DNA from: Acipenser ruthenus
Lineage: Eukaryota > Chordata > Actinopteri > Acipenseriformes > Acipenseridae
Length of the DNA stretch: 64,000 nt
NCBI RefSeq assembly: GCF_902713425.1
Contig: NC_081196.1
Span: 1,073,591 to 1,137,590 of the forward strand
Direction of reading: 5' to 3'
The first letter of the stretch is position 1. Each line of letters starts with the position of its first letter. Both the position numbers and the translations under genes were made by a program. Positions 35,111 through 50,100 of this stretch are shown here, piece after piece. The notes under the pieces are model-generated. The model was not told where the DNA came from and searched no databases. It saw only the letters and a list, made by a program, of their open reading frames with translations.

Positions 35111-35395
35111 AATGAAATTATTATTATTATTATTATTATTTATTTCTTAGCAGACGCCCTTATCCAGGGCGACTTACAATTGTTACAAGATATCACATTA
35201 TTTCACATTATACAGATATCACATTATTTTTACATACAATTACCCATTTATACAGTTGGGTTTTTACTGGAGCAATCTAGGTAAAGTACCTTGCTCACGG
35301 GTACAACAGCAGTGTCCCCCACTGGGGATTGAACCCACAACCCTCCGGTCAAGAGTCCAGAGCCCTAACCACTACTCCACACTGCTGCTGGAAAT
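35111..35395 (-). mobile_element. tRNA-derived SINE, minus strand
   Basis: Read on the minus strand: tRNA-like head gtggagtagtggttagggct with a B box (gggttcaatcccc), a body (ccagtaaaaacccaactgta), a LINE-shared tail (gtcgccctggataagggcg, tctgctaag) and an (ATA)n end. Candidate flanking duplication aaatga. The element type is widespread in early-branching ray-finned fish as I recall it. Confidence 0.8.
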
Positions 35396-36399
35396 GATTG
35401 AAAAACAGAGAGACTAAAAGGTTTCAGATTTGTTCACGCTGATGTGACGTGGCCACTCAGTTCCTGGTACAGAGGGTCTGCTATTAAAAACATTTTTGTT
35501 TTGTTTTGTCATTATGGTGTGTTTGAAATTTCTCCACGATTATTATTGTTGTATGTCTCACCATTTTCAAAACAAGAAAAAATAAACTGGAAAAGCGCTG
35601 TTACAGTGGCAAGCAACATAAAGGCTTGAAGACTGCCCCTAATTATGCCAATCGCTACGGCCATACATTTACACCTGTTTAAACAAATACAAATTTCACG
35701 TTTCCTGTTTTTTCTGTAATAAAGACACGTGGGTTGTGTTAATTAAGCAACCCTGTTTATATTGCCTTGTTTTCTTTGTCCTTTGAAAGCTGTTACATTG
35801 CAGGGATCCCTCTACTGAAATCCCCAGGGAGCTCAATACAGCACATGCTAAAGACCCAGGCTGCTGTTACCAGACAAAGAGCTGGGTAAGGACCGCGAGC
35901 TCCGGCTGAGAGTATTCATTAAACTAGAGGAGAGGGGGAGGGGGAGAAGGGGGGGTGCTCCATCTGTGTATTCAATCACATGCCCATTGCATACCCGCAG
36001 CAACTACACCTGCAATACATAATATATTTGATTAGTAAACACAATATCTGATTCTGCAAGCCCTACTGGCTCAGGCTGGTGAAAATTATGTCTCAGTGGT
36101 AATCACTGACGGATTATCACATAGACCTTCACAACATTCTAAATATTTTGTCCATTGCTTGTATATCTGAACACGAGATTATAAATGCTAGCAGCGACCT
36201 TTCCTTTAGAGCTGCTTCTCAAAGCAGGTAATAGCCATGCCGTTCCCAGGTGAGTTTGCACCGCTCCATCCACAGCTTTCCTGTGGCGGAGACTGGAGTA
36301 ATTGGGGGCTTGAACGCCCGTCACATATCAGCCCTGACAGTTTACCCGCCCTGGCCAGACGTATCAGCAACCAAGTATGTGTACAGCGCGAATACACAT

Positions 36400-36790
36400 G
36401 GCTACTGGAAAGTGAAACATTACAGGATGCTTGGAAGAAACTGAAACTGGGGTCTGATGAAACAGCCAACGATTCTGTACCAAATGTACCAGAACCTAGA
36501 TCTGCTGAAACTGCGTTCGAGATTGAGGGACGAAATTCAACAGCGGGTGAGGTGCGACGAAGCAGATCCTGCCTAGCATCTTTTAGATGATGAAGAGATT
36601 GTTGATGAGCTAAATGGAAATAACAGTGTCAAACAAGAAAGTGAGGACGAAGACAATGAAAGCAAACCAGCCGTTTCCCAGAGTGAAGCAATGGAGTGCT
36701 GTCAGAAAGGATTGGACTGGCTGGAGCAGCAACCTGAAACCGAGGCTCCTCGGCTTCAGCTCGTCCAGTCTGTTTTTGTGGGTTTGTTTT
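36400..36790 (+). pseudogene. pogo/Tigger-like transposase C-terminal remnant
   Basis: One frame reads ESETLQDAWKKLKLGSDET; another, after a frame change near 36550, reads DEEIVDELNGN and SQSEAMECCQKGLDWLEQQ. An ETL-x-AW-KL block, an acidic stretch and a WLEQQ end resemble the C-terminus of Tigger/jerky-type transposases. No inverted repeats were found. Family call from resemblance only. Confidence 0.45.
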
Positions 36791-36899
36791 GTAAACCCAC
36801 AATGCACTTGCAAATCACCCGACAATAATGCAAATCTATACTGTACTGCACTAATACTGAGTATCTTACCAAACAAGGGGGTTATCCTTAATACTAGTT

Positions 36900-39800
36900 A
36901 AATTCCAAAACATTGTATTTATGTTGTAGTGCTTACATGTGTGTATAATGGTATTTTAAACACGATTCAATGATCCGCCTTTTAGTATATCCGCCCTTAC
37001 TCTGGTCGCACGGCAGGCAGATATGCGACAGACCACTATTTGTTTACATGGCTTTCAGCACACAACAGCCAACAATTACCTCTGCTGCTGGAACCAGAAA
37101 CGTAATTACTGCAAAATAAACTCAGTGGAACCAGGCTTGCTACAGAACATAAGTTTTTAGAGAACATTCAGGTACCAAGGGCCACTACACAATGTAACTG
37201 CCCATAGACCAGGATACCAACTCTTTATAACATGGTCCTCATTCTTTAACTGTAAATGATTAGCCCCCCTCCCCCTCCTTCTTACAGCAAAAATGGGATT
37301 TGAAACGGAGCACAATTTAATGAATATATGGGAATAAGAAATTCCTATTTGTACTGCTATCTGTTAAATCCAAAGTGATATTATACACTACAAATACTTG
37401 AATACACTTATACTGTACACAAGATATGGCCATTGGTATCACAGGGAAGCAAGCGTCCCAAGGGCCCTGCGAGAGGGTTTATTAGCATGACAGCATCAGC
37501 CACACACATCTGCAAGCGTTCCAGAGAGGATGCTCACATTTTACTTGCATTCTCCAGTTTTCTGGGCTAGTTGATTACCTAAAGCATTGTGTGTTTTCAT
37601 AATGCTGGAAAAAGAAAATGTGCATTTATTCACAACAGAATCAACAAAACACACACACAGAAGCTTGATAAACAGGGAATCGAGCTTTATATAAAATTAG
37701 CACATATGGGAACAGTAAAAAAAAAACAGGACAACAGCATTAGAAACATAATCTGTATTTTAGTTAAGCAAGAAAATATAAAACCACGGAAACATTGATA
37801 AGGAAACAAAAGGCACGTTATGTAATCACACTCCAGTTTTAGTACCAAAACAAATAAACAAAAAGATACTTAAGTGTGTACATGATGACCAGAAGGAGCT
37901 GAAAATCAACAGCAAACCTTTGAAACACAGCCATGCAGATTGTTGTGCAGTATGAGATATTCCGTTTTTTATTTAAAGCCTCTTTATAGCCAGAGCTGTC
38001 ACCCTACAGTGTCAAGAGACAGACCAGTCCGATTTCCTTTACTGTCCTTAAAGGAGTAGTGCACACACTACAGTCCAGTTTCTTACCTCCTATTAGCTTG
38101 ATTAGATGTTTTGGCTCCTCGCGTGGTTTTTCCTAATGCTATAGAGAAAGTGCTGCATCCTGGCACGTTTGCTGTAGGCCGTGTGGTCTGACCGCAGTGA
38201 TTCTGAACTATAAAACACATGGGAGAGCACCATGTGCTGTAGCATGAAGTGGCACCAACCTTTACCTGTAGCACCCCATTTGAAACATCTGCATGTTCAA
38301 AAAATCAACGATCATATTTCTGGTGCTAGAGGTTAAGAAAACTGGATTATAAAACTTTGGCACTCTCCTGCACAACATGTTTTTAGAATGCGTCTCCACG
38401 AAACGTACAATGCTTTTCTATATTTTTGTGGCAATAGGACTACACCCCTATCGGGTTTGCTATTACAGTATGCAGCATTTGCCTAGGAGCTTTGTAATGT
38501 ATTAAAAGTCAGCACCAATATAGACACACATTAATGCTTCACAAGTCTAATGAACAAAGCACCATGAGAACTACTGTTTTAATTGGTTAAATGCCTGGCT
38601 ACTGACTGGGGGGGGGGTTGAGATGTGGATGCTTTGTCATATTTTAGTTTTTATTCTGTACCATACTTAACCGTTTTCTTTCTTATTGAATTACAAATTG
38701 CTAACATACTAGGAACTATGTGGTTCTGTTGCCTGATCGATTCTTGATGTGTTAAGATTTTACGCAGCTTCCAAATTGCAAACACTATTGTCGCTATATA
38801 CATTAAGACTAAACAATTCTTAACTATACCGCTTTCGTAAAAAAAAAACAAAAAAAAAAAACACATATAGCAAGTTGCTTACATATTTTTTGGAGTCATA
38901 TGCAACAAAACTCTTATTTTACACATAGGGTCCAAATGTTTTAGCAAGTTGGAGAATTTTAGATATTAAAAACAAGAAAAAATACCTTATTTTTTTGTTT
39001 GTTTGTTTTAAATTGAGCAGCAAATACTCCTTGCAGATTACATTTTATATTATTTTTCACCAAATAGCATCCTATGCTGACTGAGGGTTGTGTTTAAACT
39101 GAATTGAGATGTACCTTCTGAAACACACACACACACTTCTCTCTGAACAAGGCAGGTTGTTTGAGAATAATAATAATAATAATAATAAAAACACGTTAAA
39201 CCAGTAATTCCAGGATAGAGAAAGATACTGAACAGCTCTGGAAGAATTCTGAAAAAAACAAACAATTAATAAGAATTTACCACAGGACAGGCTGGTTTCG
39301 CAGCCCTGAGGACTGTAAAACCAGCCATCAGTCCCTTTCTTGTCATATTAAGGCATCACATTAAACACATGGATCATGTTTGTAAGCTTAGAGCTCAACA
39401 ATTAACAATCAGCAATTTAAGGCAAAGTATCATCATTAATAAGTCTGTATCTCTTTAATTCAACTGTGGAATAAAACCTGATTAAAGTCTGTTTAAATGA
39501 ATTTTTAAAAATGATACAGAACAGGCCTTTTTTATGATTATGGTGTCCTGAATGTATTACTCTGTGATTTCCTTGTGCGGTCTGCTTTATTGATCGTTTT
39601 GTATAAAATTAAAATGAATAAAGTCGATTTTCAACCCACTCCCAGACTAAGCATCCAGAAAGTCAACTCGTGGTAAAGGCTTCAGGAGGGGCGGACATTA
39701 TCCTGCATGGCACAGCACCTATACGACATTCTACATGTCCAACACAGTTCTAGTTTAGAACCAATGCTATTCCAGCACAAGGGAGCTACAGCAAGTAGTG

Positions 39801-41153
39801 GGCATGTATTAAAGTGTGTATTGGATTGTTCATTGCAGGCTACAGGCACACTTTAACCGTTTACAAGGAAGGTCATCTTTAAGACTGGAGTGAATTGAAG
39901 TTAAAATCGAGGAAGTGTCATAAATACATACATAAAAAAATACACAGGAGATGTCTGAAATCACTTTAAAAGGCTGTGTTTTGGTGTGGGATGATAAGCC
40001 TAAATAATTCAAATATCTATTTAAAACAGCTATATATTATATATATTAAGTTAGCCAATATATAACTCCAGTAATGCTGTGTTGAGCCCATGATGTAGTT
40101 TCATATTTTGCTTCACCATTTTGATATCATATATTACACTCAACACTACAGCATGTGCTTTTTAGTGTAATTTAATTGTTTCCATTAAGGTCAATGGTTT
40201 TGAAGCCGGTTGCCCTGGCATGCGTTTCTGGGATCTGCTGACAGCCCAATATGAAGATCCTTCAGTATACAGAGGGCAGACTCCGGTCCCCAAGAAAAGT
40301 TTACCACTGTATTTTTTCCTTGGTCCTTCACTACGGTCGATTACAACTGGCTGTGCTTTTATTATGGCAAACTTGTATAAGGGATTGTCCGGACTTTATC
40401 CTACAACAGTGCTTCCAAACCCTGGTCCTGGGGACCCCGGCTGAGTTCTCAATTACTTAACTAAACCCTTAATTGAACAAATACATTTGCTGAATTAAAC
40501 CTTTTTACTTGTTTTCAGCTCCTAAACAGTTGCAGATTTCAAGATAGCTATAACATTTTGTAAGTAACTTGAACTGCAACTTATTAGGAGCTGAGAACAA
40601 TTAAAAAGGTCTAATTAAGCAAATCATTAGTTCAATTAAGGGTCTAGTTAAGTAACGTGAGCTCAGTTGGAATGAAACCCAGAGGACACATGGGGTCCCC
40701 AGGACCAGGGTTACAATCTCTAGAAGGAATCTACCCTAATCAGTATAGTAAAGCATGGATTGCCTGGACTAGTTGTTTTTTGCAGTTGTAGAAACACTGC
40801 ATCACAAGATTACTATATTTTGTAGGATGGACTATATCAGATTTTTGCATGCCTATTGCAAGCAGTGTCATTTGTAAGGTGTAGGACCCCCTCAACGATG
40901 ATGCAGGATCAGTTTGATTGTAGGAATATTTTAAAACCAGGTCACTACAGAACATTCAGATTGTATATAAATTAAATGCGGGGAGCACACAGTACGCTTT
41001 GTGAGTTCCTACAGTGACTTGTGCATACCGGACATTTATCACCATGCAATGCTTTCTTCAATGACTAAATAGAATTTGTTTACATATATTGACATATATT
41101 CACACATGCATTGGTCCAGGGTTTGTTCACATCGAACCAAAATATTCCAGTTT
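36900..41153. other. intergenic DNA and possible MPZL1 3' UTR
   Basis: Contains the fold-back MITE. Minus-strand AATAAA hexamers near 40360 and 39590 are possible ends for MPZL1 transcripts. No exon recognised. Confidence 0.45.
40405..40727. mobile_element. fold-back MITE, long inverted arms
   Basis: Left arm begins cagtgcttccaaaccctggt, then cctggggacccc, ttacttaacta and cagctcctaa. The right arm is the complement of the same series (ttaggagctga, tagttaagtaa, ggggtccccaggaccagggt). Ends resemble hAT-type cagtgtttcccaaccc termini. It lies downstream of the MPZL1 stop, possibly inside its 3' UTR. Confidence 0.75.
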
Positions 41154-41255
41154 TTAATCCTTCCTGATGTTAGCATAGACCACAGACTCAGTTTTGTAGA
41201 CTGTGTTCGACATCTTCTTCCCTGAATGATCCAGCTGAGCATAAATTACTGGGCC
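41154..41255 (-). CDS. MPZL1: MPZL1 coding exon 6 (both ITIMs, stop)
   Basis: 102 nt from acceptor ccttttcag to TAA. It encodes [14 protein letters not shown] and [13 protein letters not shown]. Human MPZL1 has [13 protein letters not shown] and KSESVVYADIRKN. This is the most diagnostic exon of the gene. Confidence 0.96.
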   Translation of the reverse strand, partial: GPVIYAQLDHSGKKMSNTVYKTESVVYANIRKD

Positions 41256-44200
41256 CTGAAAAGGAGAGAACAGTGAACTGCAGAGAGCAAACAACACAAT
41301 AGTCAACATCATTTATTATAAAAACAGAGGACAAAAACAGATTGAGGGCAACTTCAACCAACCTTCATTTTAAAAGGGCAACTTGGGACACATCTAAAAT
41401 ATAAGGTGCTTTGAACTAGTCATGTTTAATAAACAATATTTCTATCTAATTATAGAAATAATCAGGGATGTAAGGACGCACTATCGTCACGATACGATTC
41501 GTATCCTGATATGCCGCTTGTGATACGATATGCAGCACGTGGTCCCCATGGGCTTCTTGTATGATGCAGAATAAGATCAAACTAAATTTGTGTTGGAACA
41601 TTTTGTTCAAAGAAACACATTAAACGAGATCCGCAGGGTATATATTCATGCCAACTATAAAACCACATTCAACAACCACTTGATGAACTACAATGAGTGC
41701 TGTGCTTTTAGTCTTTATCACGATACAAACCTCTATCACGATACAACATCATGTAAAAAAGTATCACGATTTACTGTGAATGGTTACACCCCTACAAATA
41801 ATATACCAAGTCATTCTAAACAAGAAGTATGCCATAGTTACCAATTTGTTCTTTAAGGCCAAAAAAACTCCATGCATGCTTGATGCAGGGGTGTTGAATT
41901 ACAGTATTATGTATTTTTAGTTTATTTTTCTCTTCCCACGAATGAGTAGATGTTCTTGAGATATACCGTAGTTCAAAAGGTACAGACACTTTCACTAACA
42001 AAACAGAAAGATTGGGGTACGAGAAGAAAAGTTTTATGAAGCCCAGCTTTAATATTTTCAACAAAAGAATGCACTTTGGTTCATTCAATGTGTCGTATCT
42101 AGCCACTTACCTGCTTAAACCATTTCAATACGGGTCTCTTAGATAAACTGTGCTAAAGGGATGTTAACACAGGTCAAACCTGTGTTACACCTTTCAAGTC
42201 TGTACCTCTTTCTCCACAGAGTATATCTGAAACGTCAGAATATCTCGTTTCAGGTGTATCTATCACTAGCTTTGGCAAACAATAAGATTTTGTTTATCCG
42301 TTACAGAAATGTTGGAAGCGGGGTTATCAAAGCGGGCAGCAGAACATGTGGGCACAATGCCAGTAGCTGCTCTGCCTGTCTGTAGTACTATATGGAAGGG
42401 TACACTTCTGCTATAGTTCAGGGAAATGCCACATGTTGCGCACCAGTAAACCCCAGGATTATAATGTCCCCTGGAAAGCAAAGCAAAATCCCCAGAAACC
42501 CTGAAACTAATTAAAGCCTGGCACGATACTGTATCTGTATTAATAGTCTAGGGATGACACACAGTATAAGTAGTTGCACTGTGTTTGTTTAGAGCACCAA
42601 AACCATTTCCCACATGAACAGACACAGCTGCACACACTGCAGTACTGCAGCAAGACTCAAATGAGGAACAAATAGATTACCAACCCAGCCTCCGCGGCTC
42701 AGCTGGATTCAAAACCTGTAAGTGCAAACACCCATGCGACAGCCCCCTCACTATGAAATCACCTTGGAAAGAGAACCTTTCCAACCTGCGAGTGTAAAGA
42801 GCCTAGAAGTACCCGGGTTGGTCTGCAGAGAATATCATTTGCATAAACGCTTCTGGTGAAACATCTTTCCTGATTGTCGCTTTCGTTTCACAGATTTAGG
42901 AGAGCTGCTTTCAATTTTTTTTATTTATTTATTTATTTTTTTTAAATACATAATGAACTTGTTTATCTCATTGTAACTAAAATGTTTCTTTAACTTTGTG
43001 TGTGTTTGTGTGTGTGCCTGCAGTGATCTGTGTCACAGACAGTCATGAGTTCTCTGGCTGTACATGGATTTCTCCGAGGTCATTTTTCAATTATGTGCGC
43101 GAACTTAAGAACATTAGAGATTTTCCGAACAAGAGGAGGCCATTCCGCCCATCCATGCTCGTCTGGTTCCTAGTAGCTTTGTTCCTAGTAGCTCGTCTGG
43201 TTCAAAACTTTGTCCAGTCGGGTTAAAGGATCCCAATAATTCAGCATCAACATGACTTGGTATCCCATTCCATACCCACACCACTCAGTGTAAAGAAGCG
43301 ACTCCCACCCTCTGTCCTGAGCCCACTCAATTGCTGGCTGTATCTTCTGGTCTTGGTTGAAGTATGGGCCAGGGTTAACTTGCCCGAAGGCGTGTTGTAT
43401 TTGCCATTGCTCCCATGGAGCCGAGTCTGTCTCTGCACTCTGTACTAACTCCCTACTATGTCCAATACGGATTTGCAGCAGCACCGACATACATACCTGT
43501 GCAGGGCCGGAGGGACTGCTACATCTCGAGTCCTCTTTATCTGAGCCCTCTTTCTTCAGCGCCCGCGTCTCTTGAGGAACCACGCTTTCAGAGGAGCTGC
43601 AGCTAATGGGTCATGTTTTGGAGGGCGGGGGTTGTTTTGTTTTACAAGTCAAATGGCACAATGTAGCACACAAGCAAGCGTTGGCAGAGCAGTGCGAAAA
43701 AACAAACCAAAAAAACACAAAAACAGAAAAAAAAGACAAAATGCAATGAATGATGAGCTCACAGTACAAACAAAACACTCCATTCTCATTGTACAGCTAC
43801 ACTGATTCAGTGTGACACAAGACCCAATGTCGTGAATCAAAAGGCTTGCTCTACTGAGTTGGAGTGTACAAAGAACACAACACAACACACGCACAAAACT
43901 AAAGGTACAAACAATGCCATCTACTTCAAAACTATATAGGGGCTGTGTACAGTGCTATTCAGCAGTCGCAGGAAGTATTTGAAAACATATTAACAATTTT
44001 TTAACCAGAACCATTTTGCATGATTTCTGATTAAATACATTTAAGTACTGTACTGCGGTTACTGAATTACATTGTACAGTATTCTTTTTACCCAGCCCAA
44101 AATGTTAACCTCCTCCCACCAGCACAGGGGTGAGAGCAAAGTTCAGCAGCTGTAATACACAAGCAGAAAAACAAACACACTGTACTGTAACAGGAATTTA

Positions 44201-47086
44201 AAAAGCACTAGCTATCGACAGAGGCTCTTTTCAAAACAGAAATGACAGATGCACTGGGATTGGTTATCTTTTGATCCGGTAATGATTTAGTTAAAAAAGA
44301 CTCTTCCTGTACGTACCTCACAAAAGGGGTTTACCGTTCCAGCCATTTCGAAACTTTGGCTTTGATAAGTCTTTCTAAAGCAAACTCATATCAACAGAAT
44401 ACATTAATTACCTACGATGCATCCTGTGTGCAGAGAGGATTAATATGCTGTATGCTTTTCAGTAACAAACTGTCATCTAGTCCTATAGTCATTCGTTTGT
44501 CGGTTTCCTCCGTTAGTGTCTGAGCTGTTGGCCTGGGTCACAGTATACCAGGCTCCATTTCTGAATTGATATTTAAGAGATAATATTAACAAATGCATGC
44601 ACAACTGTATGTGCTTTCAATGGGGCAAGAGGCAGTGTCTGTCCCGAGTTGAAACAGCACGCTATCTCAGCCACTAGATGGAGCCATAAGCTTTTATCCA
44701 TAGAAAGCAAAGGCAATTACAGGATGTTTTTTCTATGTTTGTTTAATGTTTCTTTTGACAGTATACAGACTAAAGGTGCAGAGAGTAAAATGAGCCAGTC
44801 TGTTCAGCCTTCTGTTTAAATCTACTGCGAAGTCAACCATCGGTTTTCTACTGCGGATGCTGATTAAAGTACGAAGCTGAAAACAGTGACAATGAGTTTG
44901 TTTGTTTTTCTTTGTATTTAAAACAGCTACTGTCTTGATTAAAGGAGTGCCATATAAAGACTGCATCATCCAGGACCCTGTGCTGGTGGTCTGATTGCAT
45001 ACAGAGTCTACATAAAGCTCACAAGACAGAATTCAGTGATGGGTTTCAATACAGTTCGACTTTGTTTTGTTTTGCAATGCAGTCAGGAATATCTGCTTTG
45101 TTTTTCATTTCAAATACTCAAAATGATTTGTTAAATTAAACTGCACTTGAAAAACCTATTAACCTCCACTGAGTGACAGTCTGGTGAACACATAAAGAAC
45201 AATAAACCAATAGTAATAACATGAAAATGATGCTAACATCAATGTTAATTGATTTAACACATACAAAATGCACCAAAATGAAAGGCTGTTTGTTTTTTTT
45301 GTTTTTTTTTTTTAGAAGAATGCATTCTCTTTCTGGAACCTGTATGCTTGGAAAGCATTAGTTATATCTACGATTGTAATACCATTCTTTATTTTTTTGT
45401 TTAGAGGTGCATATCTGTATTAGTCGACGTGCCTACAGTTCTGCACAGCAGTGACGAGAATATTAAAAAGACGGGACAGACGCACACACTGTTTACTGGT
45501 TAGTTGTGTTAAATCAAAACCAAACAAGCAATGCAGTTAGTGGGTTAGCATGAATGCCTGAATGCCAAGTTTAAAAGACCTTTCTCAACAGTATCAGCTT
45601 CACTGAAACACTCGGCATTGTCAGATTGGAAGCAGCTTAAATGCATTAAATCTGAGGGTGGGGTGTCTTGCATTCTATCCTGGCCCTGTGGCAATATTCA
45701 GATTTAGGCAATTCATCTGATGCAACAGTTTAACAGAAGAACAATCCCTTCTTGAGGCTCATCTTTGATTGTGCAGTGAGGTGACTGCAGGGAGTGCCAC
45801 AGTAATGCATGGGGGCGGGGGTCATTGGGTCGGAAGTACAAAACGAGTCTTCTAGGGATGTCATACTATGTTCTCCAGGATTGCTTGAAAACACTTGACT
45901 AATGAACAGGAATTCAGATGAACTACACCAGTCACTCAATCAAGCAAAACCTTTACTTATCCAGAGGAGTCAATTGATATCAAATCCCCCATTTATAATG
46001 AGACCTGACTGGTGCGCATTCACTTTGAGAAACCATAGTAGACACGCTCCAATCCTGGAACTTGTTCGATATTTTCTTGAATGGTTAATAGTTGTACTAA
46101 CCGTGCAGCGATGGCAGGGTTATTCCTGGCGTGTTTTAGTGAGTGCCCTGTTGTGTTAATACAGCACTAACAATCCTCTTGCACTGAAAACCCAACAGCC
46201 CAACATGCAAGGCACCGCAATACACAGTAGGTATGTAAGGTCTTCATGCTTCATGCTGTGAACCATTACAGATGTAGCATGTTAACACTTTGACAGCAGG
46301 CAGTGGTTAAGATGAGCAGTGGTGTTTAAAACAGCCCCAGTGTGAAAATCAGTCACTGACTCCACTTAGGGGAAGAGTCTTGGATGCAGCTTTCGTCCAA
46401 GACTGACAGAAAAAAATAAATAAAGCTCCATCCAATTTAAAAGGTGACTGTGAAGCACTTTGCTGTACTGGACTTCTACATGACGTTCTAGCATGTGTGT
46501 CACAAGACAGGAAGCGCTTTGTTCAGTTCATAAGCATGCTGTACATCTGGCTGGTGTGTGATGCACTACCCAGCCCACTCTCTCTCACGCAGTGCCATAA
46601 TCAGACACTGCAAAAAGCAGCTCTACAGAAGCTGTGCTGTCGAGGCTGCTGTGAACATATCCAAATCTGCTAGACGTTTGTAGAATTGTATGCGGACATG
46701 ACATTTTGTAAATCATTTGTTGTGCTCAATAGTACATTCTAGTATGTATTTTAATTTTGAGCAATATGTTCAGACACAGAAGTCTCATACATCAAAGTGT
46801 TGGTTTTAAATTGAAAATGAAATCAAATCAATGCAACAAAAAAAAGAAATACCCACACATTAATAAGTTAATATGATTTAATAAATAAAACACAGAAAAG
46901 CAAACAATTCACCACCACTATGAACTTACCACCAGATTATTTAGTAAGCTGTGCTGTTTTCTTTAAAGATAGATAAAAGCCCTGTTAAGTCTAATTATTA
47001 CTGTTAAATATTCCACTGGCAATGACAGCAACATGAAATATTCTGTGGTGTAAGACATTATCCTTAAGACTTCAGTAATCCATTTG

Positions 47087-47121
<35 letters not shown>

Positions 47122-50100
47122 ACTTCTTGCACATATTCATTACAAGAATAACAATCTGTTACATTGCGGGCCTTGGAAGAATCCGTTTCTAAATGATAGG
47201 GTTTTTAACCAGTAATTTGATTTGAAGTGTGCTTATGTAAAGTGAGATGCTGCAGATTTGAGTACAGTACTCAACACTTCACAGCAGACGAGGCAGACAG
47301 GCCTGCATCGTATGTTTGTCTCTATTTTTAGGGGTAGCTTGGGGGCAGAAATGATTGCAAGTCTACTTGCAAAACACATTCTTCCCCTGTATGCTGTATA
47401 TCCAAACCAAATATCTATCACTATTCATTTGAAATACAAAAACCATAAAGAAGCAACTTTCAGTTGTGTAAGGGTTTCATACACATATACAAGAGTTGTA
47501 GTGCAATAGTGTATGAGTTTAACCCTTACTGTTCAGTCCTTCTGCATTTCTGCACTAACAGAGGAACTTGGGTGTATACTCGAGACAAGAGATCTGCTAA
47601 AGACATGAACCCAACTTCAGCCAACCAATACATCAAGTTTATTTTTTACCTTTTTTTGTATTTAAATTTGATTATATTTTATTAAAATGATATTTGAAGC
47701 AATGCATCCTTTACACACTGTCCATGCGTCTTGACTTTATAATTCAAGGGGACAGTGAAACGGTAGTAACCCTCAATTAGGACAGATACATGTGTGAGTT
47801 TATGGGTTACGGTTAGAAGAATGTGGCAGTAGGTCCCATAGTGCTGAATCTAGAACACTGGATATTGTTCCAATACAATTAACACTTTGTTCCGCTGCCC
47901 TCTATCAACCAAATCTTTCTTGGGCAGTTCCTCAAATCAACACCAAGTATACTGCAAGTTAAAAAAAAAAAAAGATGCCTAAAGTGTCAGACTTACCCAA
48001 TGTAGTCCTTACTGGCCTGCTTCCTTCTGACCAGCAGGTAAAACACAATGACCAGGATGATGAGTAACCCCAGGATGGCTCCGATCACTGCTCCCGCAAT
48101 CACGCCAGCGTTGGACAGGGGGAGAGACCCTTCAACGGAAACTACAGCTCAATCATTTTGTGGAGAATGTGCACCAAGCATTTATTCACTGATACAATCC
48201 CATTTCAAGCTGCTGCTGAATTCTGATGAATTTCACGAACAAACATTTAACCACAAAAATGGGTGTGTGTGCAAGTTTCTACTTCTGTGACCGACAACCT
48301 TTTAGATTTCCTGTTGACTGCCATTGTGTGTAGAAATGTAAAAATCGGCCCTTTTTTGTTAAATGTTACCCATATAATTTAACATTCAACATGTGAACCA
48401 ACTGCACCTGCATAATACCACTGGGCTTGTGTTAACATGCATTTGCTGTATCCTAAAAAATAATAATAATCTAGCCCTAGCCTTGCTCATGTCATGGAAA
48501 TGAGTGGCCGGACTGAAATTACAGTAGAATGCTGTGGTCTCAGCTCCTAGCTAACTTTATTGCACAACACAAAGCCACCACACTGCCCATTACCCTCTGT
48601 TTGTCAGTTGCAGGACTGAATAGCAGGTGGTTTAAGATATAAACACACTACATAAACCCTCAAATCACAAGTCACAAATACCTGCGAAACAGCTCTGAAC
48701 AATCTGTCTGTGTGACATTCACAGATTACAATTTATCAAATGTAAAAACTAAAAGTAACAGACAGACACGTCGTGTTTAATACAGCTCAGTGCAGAAACC
48801 CCTTTGGCACGGTTCTGATGCTCATTGAAAACACATCCAGTTATTCCCAGTGCTGATAGTTTGCAAAGAGAACAAGTTACCTCTCTCCACAACTTGAAGA
48901 TGTATACTACTCGGCTTGACATCAATATCAGGGGGGTTTTTCACAATGCAGGAGTAGGTGCCGTTGTCCTTGAATATCATTTTGGTTATGGTGATGGACG
49001 CGTCTTTCTTGTTCAGGTCTCCAACCCACAACACCCTGTCTTTGAACTGGGGGGTTTTCCCGAAATAGGGCTTCCCTCCCGTGTAGTGGAACAACTGTTG
49101 GGACAGAGAAGCTGATGTTCATAACATGAAATGGAAATAAGAATCAAATTGGGAACCAAAGAATGTTCATACATTTGTCACTTCGATCAGACTGCCCTTT
49201 TAAAATGTACTTGAAATTATTTCCCAATAATGACAAGTTGGTCGAATCGTCCAAGATGCTGACATTAACAAGGCACCAGACGATGCAGGATCCGATGTCC
49301 TGTGCATCTTATAGTGCTGCAAGGGTTTGATTTGCAGTAAAAAGTGAAAATACTACAAGGTTCGCATGAGGACCTTAAAATGAGGGATTTCAAAATGTAG
49401 ATTGTAATTAAGACCAAAGACCATCAGCATTACAATAAATTCCATTTGAACATTCATGTTGTTATTATTATATTGATAGTTCCAGTTCTTTTTTTTTTTT
49501 AACCCCTGGGTATAAACCACTTTGTCAGGCACCACTTTAGGTAAACCTTTTCCGGTTAATTAGTCCTTGGCTCCATCTGAGGAATTTAATTGCCCAAAAC
49601 AAATCCTCCTTTAACTTTTATTTATTTATTTTATATTAAAAAAAAAATAAAAAATACTTATTTACAGGTAAAATAAATACAGGGTTTAATAAAAATAAAA
49701 ACATTGTTTTTAGTTTACTGAAAATGAAAACTGACTGGATGTATACCCTGTTAGAAACTACAAGCATTTCTTCAAAAGGATATTTTAATGCAATTTCTCG
49801 TTTCCTGTTTTTCGGGAAAGGGGTGAACCATGACCAGGGCTGGCTGAAGCAGGGGGCCAGCTTGGACAGGCTCAGTTGAACACAGACGTTAAGAAAAGGG
49901 AAACAGGAACAGGGTTAAGGAGGAAGAGACAGACAGAGTGAAGAGGGAAAGACAATTACCTCGCCAACCTCACCCCATCAAAAAATAGACCTTTACAGAC
50001 CAAAATACAGTACAACTGTGCGAGACACAAACTTATATGTACAGTACAGCCTCTTTCTAACCAGATTTAATCCAATGAAAATCCCAGATTTTTATCAAGA

